64,000 nt of DNA from Schistocerca nitens (GCF_023898315.1 NC_064625.1:103650269-103714268), one strand, 5' to 3'; counted from the stretch's first letter, positions 20,726-31,715 are shown. Notes: generated from the letters alone by a model not told the origin. A program made the numbers and translations.

Positions 20726-21404
20726 CAACGCCAAGCGATAAGAGTGTTTACATAACTAAACTGTTGCATTCGTGAGCCTCCAGTTCTAGATGTACCCTTG
20801 TCCGGTTAGTGGCTGACGCTACAGATCTTTATTTATGAAAATATACAGTACCTTCACCTACAAATTTTACACATTCACATACAGCTTTACCTTTAACACA
20901 AATAAATACAGACTCATTTTGATTAATTTTTCTTTTGCTACGAGTATATAAGACAAGAGGAGAGGTTGAGTCATAGGCTGATTTACCAAAATCTTTACTA
21001 CCAATTTCAAACATATGGTAGGTACGATAGGCAATTACATCTCTATCATTAAAACTTTGAAGACCAGGTACACTAGACACTCCGCTACCACCTCTTACTA
21101 TGGCAACGGTGAACCATCCATTTCCATGTGAGAAAGTGTCGTTTGTATTCCATTCCATTTCCATGTGAGAAAGTGTCGTTTATATCCAAGCTAAAATTTA
21201 GAGAACATCCAAGAAATACACAAGATCTGTCGACGAGGGCGTGGGCTGCAACACTCTTCACTGGAATGCGTTGGAACTTACAACAACATCAGGAGACAAG
21301 AAGATCTGTAGCGTCAGCCACTAACTGGACAAGGGTACATCTAGAACCGGAGGCTCAGGGATGCAACAGTTTTGTTATGTAAACACTCTTATCGCTTGGC
21401 GTTG
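20726..21404. repeat. Internal segment bounded by 104-bp inverted arms
   Basis: The left arm 20726-20829 is the near-perfect reverse complement of 21301-21404, from 'caacgccaagcgataagag' to 'gctacagatctt'. It lies inside the hAT-like element. A 37-bp direct duplication ('ccatttccatgtgagaaag'...) occurs at about 21117-21190 within it. No duplication of flanking bases is obvious, so it may be an ancient nested element or part of the host element. Confidence 0.85.
20829..21164 (-). CDS. Unrecognised 111-aa ORF inside hAT-like element
   Basis: Runs from ATG at 21164 to the inner edge of the left inverted arm. It reads MEMEWNTNDTFSHGNGWFTV, VRGGSGVSSVPGLQSFNDRD and VFICVKGKAVCECVKFVGEG. It resembles no transposase I know. 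There is no signal peptide or membrane segment, and it has a lysine-rich middle (YTRSKRKINQNES). It may be a captured exon or a chance ORF; composition is not low-complexity. Confidence 0.35.
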   Translation of the reverse strand: MEMEWNTNDTFSHGNGWFTVAIVRGGSGVSSVPGLQSFNDRDVIAYRTYHMFEIGSKDFGKSAYDSTSPLVLYTRSKRKINQNESVFICVKGKAVCECVKFVGEGTVYFHK

Positions 21405-21583
21405 GTGGCTGTTTCATTTGTTTCGAAACAGTTAAGTGTTTCAGTTTGCCCATCTCTACTAAATATCTTTGACAGATGTCATACCAACCAAAAAAAAAAA
21501 AAAAATTAAGGCTCGTTCATAGCAAATGTTCCCTATCAACACATTTGTATCTTAACGCTCATTTCATACCGGTACACCTGGTA

Positions 21584-22140
21584 TGAGTCTCGCGGAGCAT
21601 CACATTGTACACCGTTGGGAGCCGAGGCTGGTTTCCAACTTCTGGCGCCAACCGCGCCGCGTCAGCCGCCAGTCCCTCGCCGCGCCACCCCAGTCGCCGC
21701 CGCGGCGGCACGGTAAGTTGTGCGAGCTCCCTTGTGCCCACTCAGCTGAGCGCGTCGCGACGCCGCCCTCTGCGCATGCGCGGCCGGGCGGCTGCCGGTC
21801 GATGACGCGCGATCTCTGCCGAGCGCCTCCGGCGACGGCCGAGCGTCGGCGGCGATGACCGCCAATCGAAGGCGACGGCCGCCCACGCCGTGACAATGCG
21901 TGGCGTGACCTCGGCCGGTCCGTTATAGTGGGAGCGCGCGCAGACACACACAGACCGGACACAGCGGTACCTGCAGCCAGCACTGGCGTCGGGCAAAAGC
22001 GGCGTCCACTGATCACAGCAGCTCTTAGTTGTCGTTTGTGTCTCACCGTATCCCCGATCCAAGAGAAACAGATATGGAAAACTTTGTAACAACATCCCGT
22101 CTGCTACACCTACACCCACACTCTCAGAGAGGTCACAGTT
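21584..22140. other. GC-rich, CpG-dense unique DNA
   Basis: 21590-21990 is strongly GC-rich with many CpG and overlapping ORFs on both strands rich in R, A and P, the usual artefact of such composition. It could be a CpG-rich regulatory region. No conserved peptide. Confidence 0.35.
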
Positions 22141-23700
22141 CTACATCTACATCCATACTGCGCAAGCCAACTGACGGTGTGTGGCGGAGGGTACCCTGAG
22201 TACCTCTATCCGTTCTCCCTTCTATTCCAGTCTCGTATTGTTCGTGGAAAGAAAGATTGTCGGTATGCCTCTGTGTGGGCTCTAATCTCTCTGATTTTAT
22301 CCTCATGGTCTCTTCGCGCGATATACGTAGGAGGGAACAATATACTGCTTGATTCCTCGGTGAAGGTATGTTCTCGAAACTTCAACAAAAGCCCGTACCG
22401 AGCTACTGAGCGTCTCACCTGCAGAGTCTTCCACTGGAGTTTATCTGTCATCTCCGTAACGCTTTCGTGATTACTAAATGATCCTGTAACGAAGCGCGCT
22501 GCTCTCCGTTGTATCTTCTCTATCTCTTCTATCAACCCTATCTGGCACGGATCCCACACTGTTGAGCAGTATTCAAGCAGTGGGCGAACAAGCGTACTGT
22601 AACCTACTTCCTTTGTTTTCGGATTGCATTTCCTTAGGATTCTTCCAATGAATCTCAGTCTGGCATCTGCTTTACCGACGATCAACTTTATATGATCATT
22701 CCATTTTAAATCACTCCTAATGCGTACTCCTAGATAATTTATGGAATTAACTGCTTCCAGTTGCTGACCTACTATTTTGTAGCTAAATGATAAGGGATCT
22801 ATCTTTCTATGTATTCTCAGCACATCACACTTGTCTACATTCAGATTCAATTGCCATTCCCCTTACCATGCGTCAATTCGCTGCAGACCCTCCTGCATTT
22901 CAGTACAATTTTCCATTGTTACAACCTCTCGATACACCACAGCATCATCTGCAAAAAGCCTCAGTGAACTTCCGATGTCATCCACAAGGTCATTTATGTA
23001 TATTGTGAACAGGAACGGTCCTATGACACTCCCCTGCGGCACACGTGAAATCACTCTTACTTCGGAAGACTTCGATATCTACCATTTTGTCATCCGTGCG
23101 ACAATCTAGAGAAGAGACTACAGTGCAGTCTTCGTCTGTGAAACAGCTTTGGAAAAAGACATTTAGTATTTCGGCCTTTAGTCTCTCATCCTCTGTTTCA
23201 GTACCATTTTGGTCACAGAGTGTCTGGACATTTTGTTTTGATCCACCTACCGCTTTGACATAGGACCAAAATTTCTTAACATAGGACCAAAATTTCTTAG
23301 GATTTTCTGCCAAGTCAGTACATAGAACTTTTCTTTCGAATTCATTGAACGCCTCTCGCATAGCCCTCCTCACACTACATTTCGCTTCGCGTAATTTTTG
23401 TTTGTCTGCAAGGCTTTGGCTATGTTTATGTTTGCTGTGAAGTTCCCTTTGCTTCCGCAGCAGTTTCCTAACTCGGTTGTTGTACCACGGTGGCTCTTTT
23501 CCATCTCTTAGGATCTTGCTTGGCACATACTCACCTAACGCATATTGTACGATGGTTTTGAACTTTGTCCACTGATCCTCAACACTATCTGTACTTGAGA
23601 CAAAACTTTTGTGTTGAGCCGTCAGGTACTCTGTAATCTGCTTTTTGTCACTTTTGCTAAACAGAAAAATCTTCCTACCTTTTCTAATATTTCTATTTAC
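22141..23700 (-). pseudogene. Jockey/CR1-type LINE, internally deleted
   Basis: The minus strand encodes, from 23526, PPWYNNRVRKLLRKQRELHS through NVFFQSCFTDEDCTVVSSL. It then passes abruptly to IGPFLFTIYINDLVDD and SLRLFADDAVVYREV (the catalytic FADD motif) and on to SINYLGVRIRSDLKWNDHIK, PLLEYCSTVWDPCQIGLIEE and PPTYIARRDHEDKIREIRA. The reverse-transcriptase region expected between NVFFQ and IGPF is missing. A 21-bp tandem duplication at 23258-23300 makes KKFWSYVKKFWSYVK. The 3' end is 'gtgtggcggagggtaccc' and short TCTACA repeats. Confidence 0.9.
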
Positions 23701-23769
23701 GAAGTGGTAAACGGTAAAGGTAGTATCAGAGGCACTCTGCTGTTCCTAATTTACGTAAATGATCTAGGT

Positions 23770-24699
23770 CAGGGCTTCCCAACCTTTTCAGCTGGTGGAC
23801 CCCTTCTTCAGTCGAAAATCCATGGCGGACCCCTAGTCAATCAAGAGCACAGTAACTTTAAATTTCAGAGCGAAACCCATGGGAACTGAAAACTTCTTAA
23901 TGCGCTTGCCATGTTCCCAATTCGTCTAGCGTGCAAGAAACAATATCAATGAGATTTTCTGCAATGGTATGAGCTTTGCCTGTTTTTGCCTCTCGATTAC
24001 TAACCAAGAAAGAAGCTTTTAATGAATTTTTATTAATTGTTTTTGCATGAGTTTTCATGCAATGCTGAGAAGCAGCTAGTTCAGCACTCTTCCTTTTGAA
24101 AAAATCGATGTCTTTAGCCTGGAAATCCGGGTGAGTACCTTCAAAATGACGGTGCAGTTTAACTGGAACCATTGAACTGTTCGGAAGGACTCGCGCACAA
24201 ATTACACACTGAGCTTTACCCTTCTTTGTCTCCATAAAGCCCATTTCTAAATAGCTTTCGTTGTACTTAACGCTTCTTGGTTATTCCACTTCCACAGGAT
24301 ATTGCAACCAATGGAGTACTTGCAACGTTTTCACATAATAAATCCGACAAAGCTCGCTCCGCGCATGCGTAAAAGGTTTCAGCGCATCTAGCGCCGTGAG
24401 CCGGCGCACAAACGACCCCCATATTGTTGCGAAACAGTCGATCAGAGAAGCCGCATTCTCCGGCACTAAAATGTACATTCGTTCTCACTTAGGAACCGCA
24501 AAGGCTGCTTGGGAATACGACCTGAAGTAAAAGTACACATGTTTTTCACACGAAAAAAAGGGATGAATTTCATTTTCACATTTTTATTCAATAATTTTAG
24601 TCATTATTTTACACGATTTGGTGAAATGTGGCCGCGGACCCCCTAGAAAGAGCCGGCGGACCCCTAAGGGGCCCGCGCACCACACGTTGGGAAGCCCTG
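23770..24699 (-). mobile_element. hAT deletion derivative, BED-finger family
   Basis: The ends begin 'cagggcttcccaac' on both sides (right complement cagggcttcccaacgtg). The 8-bp duplications atctaggt and gtctaggt match at 7 of 8. At 930 bp it keeps only the N-terminal part of a transposase, so it is non-autonomous. It lies in a LINE reverse-transcriptase gene just after the IYVNDL box. Confidence 0.92.
23897..24244 (-). pseudogene. Truncated hAT transposase N-terminus (BED-type zinc finger)
   Basis: 115 codons: MGFMETKKGKAQCVICARVL, then VKLHRHFEGTHPDFQAKDID and FFKRKSAELAASQ. The C-x2-C and H-x-H-type spacing suggests a BED-like finger as in ZBED5-type hAT proteins. The catalytic core and dimerisation domain are gone. 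Confidence 0.82.
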
Positions 24700-25377
24700 G
24701 TCTAGGTGATAATCTGAGCAGCCCCCTTAGATTGCATATGACGCTGTAATTTACCGTCTAGTAAAATCATCAGACGATCAACTGCAATCACAAAATGATC
24801 TAGAAATAATTTCTCTATGGTGCGAAAAGTGGCAATTGACACTAAACGAAGAAAAGTGCGAGGTCATCCACATGGGTACTAAAAAAAAAATGCGATAAAT
24901 TTTGGGTACACGATAAATCGCACAAATCTAAGGGCTGTCAGTTCGACTAAATACCTAGGAATTACAATTACGAGCAACTTAAATTGGAAAGACCACATAG
25001 ACAGTATTGTGTCGGAAGGCGAAACAAAGACTGCGCTTTGTTTGGCAGAACACTTAGAAGATGCGACAAACCCACTAAAGAGACAGCCTACATTACACTT
25101 GCCCGTCCTCTGCTGGAATATTGCTGCGCGGTATGAGATCCTTACCAGGTAGGATTGACGGAGGACATCGAAAACGTGCAAAGAAGGGCAGCTCGTTTCG
25201 TGTAGTCAAGCAATAGGGTGAGAGTGTCACTGATATGATACGCGAGTTGGGGTGGCAGTCACTGAAACAGAGGCGGTTTTCTTTGCGGCGAGATCTATTT
25301 ACGAAATTTCTCTCCCGAATGGGAAAATATTTTGTTGACACCCACCTACGTAGACAGAAATGATCGTAAATAAATAT

Positions 25378-25383
<6 letters not shown>

Positions 25384-25432
<49 letters not shown>
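25384..25432. repeat. (TA)n microsatellite
   Basis: About 24 uninterrupted TA repeats inside a decayed LINE. Confidence 0.97.
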
Positions 25433-25436
<4 letters not shown>

Positions 25437-25599
25437 TAAAAATAAGAGAAATCAGAGATCGAACGGAAAGATATAGGTGTACCTTTTTCCCACGCGCCAT
25501 TCGAGAGTGGAATGGTAGAGAAGTAGTATGAAAATTGTTCGATGAACCCTCTGCCAGGCACTTAGGTGTGAATTGCAGAGCAACCATGTAGATGTAGAC

Positions 25600-25865
25600 T
25601 CTGAAAACAGCTGCGAAGTGTGCAGCAGAGGGTAGTTACGACAGTTATTAGGGATTTTCCGTTCCAATCACTTTTAACAAAATCTACATGTATACTGCGC
25701 AAACTATCTAATGGCGTGTGGCGGAGGATACTTTGTGTATCAGCGTCACTTCCTCCTTTTCATGTTTCTTTCGCGTATGATTCGCGGGAACACAGATTGT
25801 TGGTAATCTTACGTGTCGATTCGAACCTCCGATTTTATCTTCACGGTCTTTTAGCAAGGCACACG
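25600..25865 (-). repeat. LINE 3' end fragment
   Basis: Minus-strand 3' untranslated fragment of the Jockey/CR1-type family: 'aatggcgtgtggcggagga', then the 'gattttatcttcacggtct' region, diverged from the copies at 12053 and 22141. Confidence 0.7.
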
Positions 25866-26405
25866 TTGTTGTTGTTGACTTTGTGGTCTTCAATCCAGAG
25901 ACTGGTTTGATGCCGCTCTCAATGCTACTCTATCCTGTGCAAGCTTCTTCATCTCCCAGTACCTACTGCAACCTACATCCTTCTGAATTTGTTTAGTGTA
26001 TTCATCTCTTGGTGGCCCTCTACGATTTTTACCCTCCACGCTGCCCTCCAATACTAAATTTGTGATCCCTTGATGCCTCAGAACACGTCCTACCAACCGA
26101 TCCCTTCTTCTAGTCAACTTGTGCCTTAAACTCCTCCCCAGTTCTATTCAATACCTGCTCATTAGTTACGTGATCTACCCATCTAATCTTCAGCATTCTT
26201 CTGTAGCACCACATTTCGAAAGCTTCTATTCTCTTCTCGTCCAAAGTATTTATCGTCCACGTTTCACTTCCATACATGGCTACACTCCATACAAATACTT
26301 TCAAAAAGGACTTCCTGACACTTAAATCTATACTCGATGTTAACAAATTTCTCTTCTTTAGAAGCGCTTTCCTTGGCACAGCCAGTCTACATTTTATATC
26401 CTCTA

Positions 26406-27940
26406 CAGGGTGTTACAAAAAGGTACGGCCAAACTTTCAGGAAACATTCCTCACACATAAATAAAGAAAAGATGTTACATGGACATGTGTCCGGAAACGC
26501 TTAATTTCCATATTAGAGCTCATTTTAGTTTCGTCAGTATGTACTGTATTTCCTCGATTCACCGCCAGTTGGCCCAACTGAAGGAAGGTAATGTTGACTT
26601 CGGGACTTGTGTTGACATGCGACTCATTGCTCTACAGTACTAGCATCAAGCACATCAATACGTAGCATCAACAGGTTAGTGTTCATCACGAACGTGGTTT
26701 TGTAGTCATTGCAATGTTTACAAATGCGGAATTGGCAGATGCCCAATTGATGTATGGATTAGCACGGGGCAATAGCCGTGGCGCGGTACGTTTGTATCGA
26801 TACCGATTTCTAGAACGAAGGTGTCCCGACAAGAAGACGTTCGAAGCAATTGATCGGCGTCTTAGGGAGCACGGAACATTCCAGCCTATGACTCGCGACT
26901 GGGGAAGACCTAGAACGACGAGGACACCTGCAATGGACGAGGCAATTCTTCGTGCAGTAGACGATAACCCCAATGTCAGCGTCAGAGAAGTTGCTGCTGT
27001 ACAAGGTAACGTTGACCACGTCACTGTATGGAGAGTGCTACGGGAGAACCAGTTGTTTTCGTACCATGTACAGCGTGTGCAGGCACTATCAGCAGCTGAT
27101 TGGCCTCCACGGGTACACTTCTGCGAATGGTTCATCCAACAACGTGTCAATCCTCATTTCAGTGCAAATGTTTTCTTTGCGGATGAGGCTTCATTCCAAC
27201 GTGATCAAATTGTTAATTTTCACAATCAAGAATCAACATGTGTGGGCTGACGTGAATCCGCACGCAATTGTGCAAACACGTCGTCAACACAGATTTTCTG
27301 TGAACGTTTGGGCAGGCATTGTTGGTGATGTCTTGATTGGGCCCCATGTTCTTCCACCTACGCTCAATGGAGCGCGTTATCATGATTTCGTACGGGATAC
27401 TCTACCTGTGCTGCTAGAACATGTGCCTTTACAAGTACGACACAACATGTGGTTCATGCACGATGGAGCTCCTGCACATTTCAGTCGAAGTGTTCGTACG
27501 CTGCTCAACAACAGATTCGGTGACCGATGGATTGGTAGAGGCGGACCAATTCCATGGCCTCCACGCTCTCCTGACCTCAACCCTCTTGACTTTAATTTAT
27601 GGGGGCATTTGAAAGCTCTTGTCTACGCAACCCCGGTACGAAATTTAGAGACTCTTCGTGCTCGTATTGTGGACGGCTGTGATACAATACGCCGTTTTCC
27701 AGGGCTGCATCAGCGCATCAGGGATTCCATGCGACGGAGGGTGGATGCATGTATCCTGGCTAACGAAGGACATTTTGAACATTTCGTGTAACAAAGTGTT
27801 TGAAGTCACGCTGGTACGTTCTGTTGCTGTGTGTTTCCATTCTATGATTGTGATTTGAAGAGAAGTAATGAAATGAGCTCTAACATGGAAAGTGAGGAAT
27901 GTTTCCTGAAAGTTTGGCCGTAACTTTTTGTAACACCGTG
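26406..27940 (+). mobile_element. DD41D transposon, nearly intact
   Basis: Inserted at a TA in the LINE. Inverted ends start 'cagggtgttacaaaaag' (left) and 'cacggtgttacaaaaag' (right complement), match for about 47 bp, and share a further 'agagctcattt' block. 1,535 bp. The transposase is broken at one place only. Confidence 0.93.
26714..27791 (+). pseudogene. DD41D transposase with a single 7-bp insertion
   Basis: Starts MFTNAELADAQLMYGLARGN; the N-terminal part resembles the DUF4817 helix-turn-helix domain. FADEASFQRDQIVNFHNQ is followed by seven extra bases (aagaatc, a partial duplication of adjacent sequence near 27230) that shift the frame. Reading then continues intact: HVWADVNPHAIVQTRR, MHDGAPAHFSRS, PRSPDLNPLDFNLWG, ending EGHFEHFV at 27791. 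There are 41 residues between the last two catalytic aspartates. About 357 residues if the insertion is ignored. Confidence 0.92.
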
Positions 27941-28266
27941 TATACCTCGACCATCATCAGTTATTTTGCTCTCCAAATAGCAAAACTCCTTTACTACTTT
28001 AAGTGTCTCATTTACTAGTCTAATTATTCATATATCCTCCTTTCAAGACACTGTCCATTCCGTTCAACTGCTCTTCCAAGTCCTTTGCTGTCTCTGACAG
28101 AATTACAATGTCATCGGCGAACCTCAAAGTTTTTATTTCTTCTCCATGGATTTTTATTCCTACTCCGAATTTTTCTTTTGTTTCCTTTACTGCTTGCTCA
28201 GTACACGGATTGAATAACATCGGCGATAGGCTACAACCCTGTCTCACTCCCTTCCCAACCACTAAA

Positions 28267-29119
28267 TAGGTACCGAATAGAATTGAAGAGAAAACGTACA
28301 GCACACACCGACTGAAAGAAGGGATCGGTTGCTAGGATATCAAGCAATCGTTATTTTGTTGTTAATAGGACAGGGTGTCGGGAGACGAAAAGTAGAGTCC
28401 AAGGCTCGTATACAGTAAACAGATTCGGATGGATGCTGGATGCAGCAGCAACCACAGATGAAGAACCTTGCACACTACACACTAGCGTATAGAGTTGCAC
28501 CAAACGAGAATTTTAAAACAACGGAACGATTAATTCGTTTTTTCCAGCCTCTTCATAATGTAACTAGTACAGTAAAGTCCAAATTATATCTTCCTTGATG
28601 CAAACTACTAATGATTTTGCTCCGACCGACAGCAGATCGATATGGCGGATCGGTGCGGTACGAGCGCTCATCTATGATTCACCAGCCAATTGGAGAGCTG
28701 CGCACATTAGCGCTGTTATAAATAATGTACCCGCTGTCAAACTGCTTGCCCCCAGTAGAAGCCATTCACACTCAAGTCTCATTGGATCTCATCCGCAAGA
28801 GAAAGGAAAGCGGGAATGCAGCGTTTAAGCGAAATATCTGACGACAAAGGATCTCTTGGTAGGAGGGCTGCGACACAGGCAAAAAGAATTACCGGCGCGT
28901 TCCAAAGAAATTCGTGCGATCCTTAACTGATTATCTTGTAAATAATAAAACCTATGATGTCCCTACGTAATGCAATAATATTGTAATATTCCTCTTGCGA
29001 GTACCAGCGGTGTTGCGCTGCCGTAATTGAGACAACGCTCTTTGCTGGAAGTGAGAGAGAGAAAAAAAAGCATCTATCCTTTTTGTAATTGCTGGAGATA
29101 AGGAATGGCTATTGGACTT
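28267..29119. other. LINE relic then unassigned DNA
   Basis: 28315-28490 carries plus-strand relics of the LINE C-terminal region ('gaaagaagggatcggttg', 'gaagaaccttgcaca'). 28490-29110 has no recognisable gene. A GA-rich run is at 29048-29070. Confidence 0.45.
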
Positions 29120-29646
29120 CTTTTTTCTTGATAAGTTTGCATATAGAGAAGAGAAATTTGTTAACATCGAGTATAGATGTGTCAGGAAGTCGTTTCTGAA
29201 AGTATTTGTATGGAGAGTAGCCATATATGGAAGTGAAACATAGACGATAAATAGTTTGGACAAGAAGAGAATAGAAGCTTTTGAAATGTGGTGCTACAGA
29301 ACTGTGCTGAAGATAAGGTGGATAGATCACATAACTAATGAGGAAGTATTGAATAGAGTTGGGGAGGAGTTTGTGGCACAACTTGACTAGAAGAAGGGAT
29401 CGGTTGGTAGGACGAGGCATCAAAGGGTTACCAATTTAGTATTGGAGAGCAGCTTGGAGGGTAAAAATCGTAGAGGGAGACCAAGAGATGAATACAGTAA
29501 GCAGATTCAGAAGGATTTAGGTTGCAGTAGGTACTGGGAGATGAAGAAGCTTGCACAGGATAGAGTAGCATGGAGAGCTGCATCAAAACAGTCTCTGGAC
29601 TGAACACCACCACCACCACAACAACAACAACAACAACAACAACAAC
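29120..29646 (+). pseudogene. LINE C-terminal fragment with (CAA)n tail
   Basis: Plus-strand copy of the 41861 family beginning in RNLLTSSIDVSG and passing VFVWRVAIYGSET, a stop, LDKKRIEAFEMWCYR, and GCSRYWEMKKLAQDRVAWRAA to the 3' end with ACC then CAA repeats (29608-29646). Stops and an indel near 29360 mark it as dead. Confidence 0.88.
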
Positions 29647-29999
29647 CTATTCATCAGATGTACCCACATATTTTTCAACATTCTTCCATGTGTGACGCCC
29701 TCCGTCCCTTTTCCTAAGTGCTAAGTCAAATGACTGAATTTCGTGGGGAGATATTCAGTGACGTGCTTTAGTGTATACTGCATATGATAAAGCAAACACA
29801 GGGAGGCGAATAATTATAAAGTTGCAAACAGAATGCCGTATGAAAAGTAATGCTGCTGAACTTGCGCGGCCTATGTAGCGCTCTAGAAGTTTCTTTCATT
29901 TGGCTCCTCAGCTGGGTAAGCTGTTTTACAAGGAGAGAGCCACATTTTTCCCATTTTATGCGTTACGTTGTCTAAGATTCTTTCCCCATTTTCATTATA
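29647..29999. other. Unassigned spacer
   Basis: No ORF or repeat recognised. Confidence 0.35.
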
Positions 30000-31203
30000 C
30001 ATTACTGGCCGTTAAAATTGCTACACCAAGAGGAAATGCAGATGATAAACGGCTATTCATTGGACAAATATATTATACTAGAACTGACATGTTACATTTT
30101 TACGCAATTTGGGTGCATAGATCCTGAGAATTCAGCATCCAGAACAACCACCTCTGGCCGTAATAACGGCCATGATACGCCTGGGAATTGAGTCAAAGAG
30201 AGCTTGGATGGCGTGTACAGGTACAGCTGCCCATGCAGCTTCAACACGATACCACAGTTCATCAAGAGTAGTGACTGGCATATTGTGACGAGCCAGTTGC
30301 TTGGCTGCCATTAACCAGACGTTTTCAATTGGTGAGAGATCTGGAGAACGTGCTGGCCAGTGCAGCAGTCGAACATTTTCTGTGTCCCGCACACGACCTG
30401 CAACATGTGGTCGTGCATTATCCTGCTGAAATGTAGGGTTTCGCAGGGATCGAATGAAGGGAAGAGCCACGGGTCGTAACACATCTGAAATGTAACGTCC
30501 ACTGTTCAAAGTGCCGTCAATGCGAACAAGAGGTGACCGAGACGTGTAAGCAATGGCACCCCATACCATCACGCCGGGTGATAGAGATGACGAATACACG
30601 CTTCGAATGTGCGTTCACCGCGATGTCGCCAAACATGGATGCGACCATCATGATGCTGTAAACAGAAACTGGATTCATCCGAAAAAATACTCAGGGATCG
30701 AGACGTGGCTGCGCGATCCGTTACAGCCATGCGGATAAGATGCCTGTCATCTCGACTGCTAGTGATACGAGGCCGTTGGGATCTAGCACGGCGTTCCGTA
30801 TTACCCTCCTGAACCCACCGATTCCATATTCTGCTAACAGTCATTGGATCTCAACCAATGCGAGCAGCAATGTCACGATACGATAAACCGCAATCGCGGT
30901 AGGCTACAATGGGACCTTTATCAAAGTCGGAAACGTGATGGTACGCATTTCTCCTCCTTACACGAGGTATTACAACAACGTTTCACCAGGCAACGCCGGT
31001 CAACTGCTGTTTGTGTATGAGAAATCGGTTGGAAACTTTCCTCATGTCAGCACGTTGTAGGTGTCACCACCGGCGCCAACCTTGTGTGAATGCTCTGAAA
31101 AGCTAATCATTTGCATATGACAGCATCTTCTCTTCCTGTCGGTTAAATTTGGCGTCTGTAGCACGTCATCTTCGTGGTGTAGCAATTTTAATGGCCAGTA
31201 GTG
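30000..31203 (-). mobile_element. Tc1-like transposon, family T1, copy 2
   Basis: Inverted ends as in 2449-4271 (left cattactggccgttaaaatt, right complement cactactggccattaaaat), TA on both sides. 1.2 kb: shorter than its relatives through an internal coding deletion. Confidence 0.93.
30132..30972 (-). pseudogene. Broken, internally deleted T1 transposase
   Basis: The start codon corresponding to the other copies is mutated. The helix-turn-helix region has a stop just before DPMTVSRIWNRWVQ. About 70 codons are missing between DRAATSRSLS and IFSDESSFCLQHHDGR. After a frameshift the second half is open from SPGVMVWGAIAYTS through FQQDNARPHVAG and SPDLSPIENVWLM to GGCSGC. Confidence 0.9.
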
Positions 31204-31261
31204 TATTTTGCTTCAGCGAGAAAATCGCAGCATGTGACACTCAAACACTTATAGAACTGCT

Positions 31262-31515
31262 AATACAGTGCAGCACTTCTCCAACAGGAAACTATGAAAT
31301 GATCGTATGGCATTGTCTGCCGGGAGGCGCCATCCAGGGAAGTTCGGCCCAGAAGTGCGAGTCTTATTACAGTTGACGCGGCATTGGGCAACTCACATGC
31401 CGGTGACGAGAATGAAATGATGAGGGAAACACAGCACACAGTCCACGAGCGGAGAAAACCCGCAACCCGACCGGGAATGAAACCCGGGCCCGCTGTATGG
31501 AAGGCAAGCACGTAA
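31262..31515 (-). repeat. tRNA-derived SINE, type with tcatcatttcattctcgtc body
   Basis: Minus strand. The head at the right has the box-B-like 'gggtttcattcccggtcggg'. The body matches the plus-strand copy at 49776-49996 (ttctccgctc...gactg, 'catttcat', 'gagtcgcc'/'gagttgcc'). It is immediately next to another SINE-like unit. Confidence 0.7.
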
Positions 31516-31517
31516 CC

Positions 31518-31700
31518 ACTTTTTTTTTCTTTTCTTTTTTTTCCCCGTCTTTCATTTTGTTCGTTGTGTTTGGTCATTGCGGACGTGACATGACATTCGT
31601 TACAGTTCGTTTGTTGATCCTCCCACTCAGTTTTTTACTACAGAGGGCAGTCAGCTCTCTGACCGAACACGCTGAGCTACAGTCCGGACATTTTACTTTT
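31518..31700 (-). repeat. tRNA-like SINE unit with A-rich end
   Basis: The minus strand reads 'tgtagctcagcgtgttcgg', an A-box-like start, and after about 130 bp an A-rich end (T-rich on the plus strand at 31519-31542). A T18 run lies at 31698-31715. Family inferred from shape only. Confidence 0.5.
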
Positions 31701-31715
31701 TTTTTTTTTTTTTGC

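Larger units (their letters stand above)
19487..21458. mobile_element. hAT-like element without recognisable transposase
   Basis: Flanked by the exact 8-bp duplication ctaaatat (19479-19486, 21459-21466), the hAT signature. The ends are similar (tagacttggcca; complement of right end tagagatgggca). Subterminal regions are full of 'gtttc'/'gaaac' repeats such as 'cgaaacagt' near both ends, as expected of hAT transposase-binding sites. The centre holds an inverted-repeat segment (20726-21404) with a 111-codon ORF of unknown kind. Probably a non-autonomous element. Confidence 0.82.
17470..21581 (-). mobile_element. mariner (DD34D) expanded by two nested insertions
   Basis: The ends share a 26-28 bp inverted repeat starting 'ccaggtgtaccggtatgaaa', flanked by TA (17468-17469, 21582-21583). 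The 4.1-kb span contains an 817-bp foldback insertion (18355-19171) and a hAT-like element (19487-21458). Removing these and their duplications leaves about 1.3 kb, a normal mariner. Confidence 0.9.
23701..25599 (+). pseudogene. Second Jockey/CR1-type LINE, split by a hAT element
   Basis: Plus-strand reading: GSIRGTLLFLIYVNDLG is interrupted by the 23770-24699 element and continues as DNLSSPLRL. It then decays through stops with recognisable pieces (YLGITITSNLNWKDHIDS, ESVTDMIRELGWQSLKQRRF, FSRMGKYFVDTHLRRQK, LFPTRHSRVEWNGREVV). A (TA)n tract at 25384-25432 interrupts it. The 3' end is near 25599. Confidence 0.82.
25866..28266 (-). pseudogene. Non-LTR retrotransposon split by a DD41D transposon
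   Basis: Read on the minus strand from 28266: GKGVRQGCSLSPMLFN, the catalytic LRFADDIVIL, then EEQLNGMDSVLKGGY. The 26406-27940 transposon intervenes. It continues as SIDLSVRKSFLKVFVWSVAM, YGSETWTINTLDEKRIEAF, DRLVGRVLRHQGITNLVLEG and GCSRYWEMKKLAQDRVALRA. The same family reads better at 41861-42628. One N in place of Y (LFNPCTEQ for LFNLYIEQ) and a frameshift at EEFKAQVD mark decay. The 3' tail has (GTT)n-type repeats. Confidence 0.9.

Noticed and set aside
21600..22046. 148-codon minus-strand ORF in CpG-rich DNA
   Set aside because: Overlapping ORFs on both strands and R/A/P-rich composition indicate a compositional artefact.
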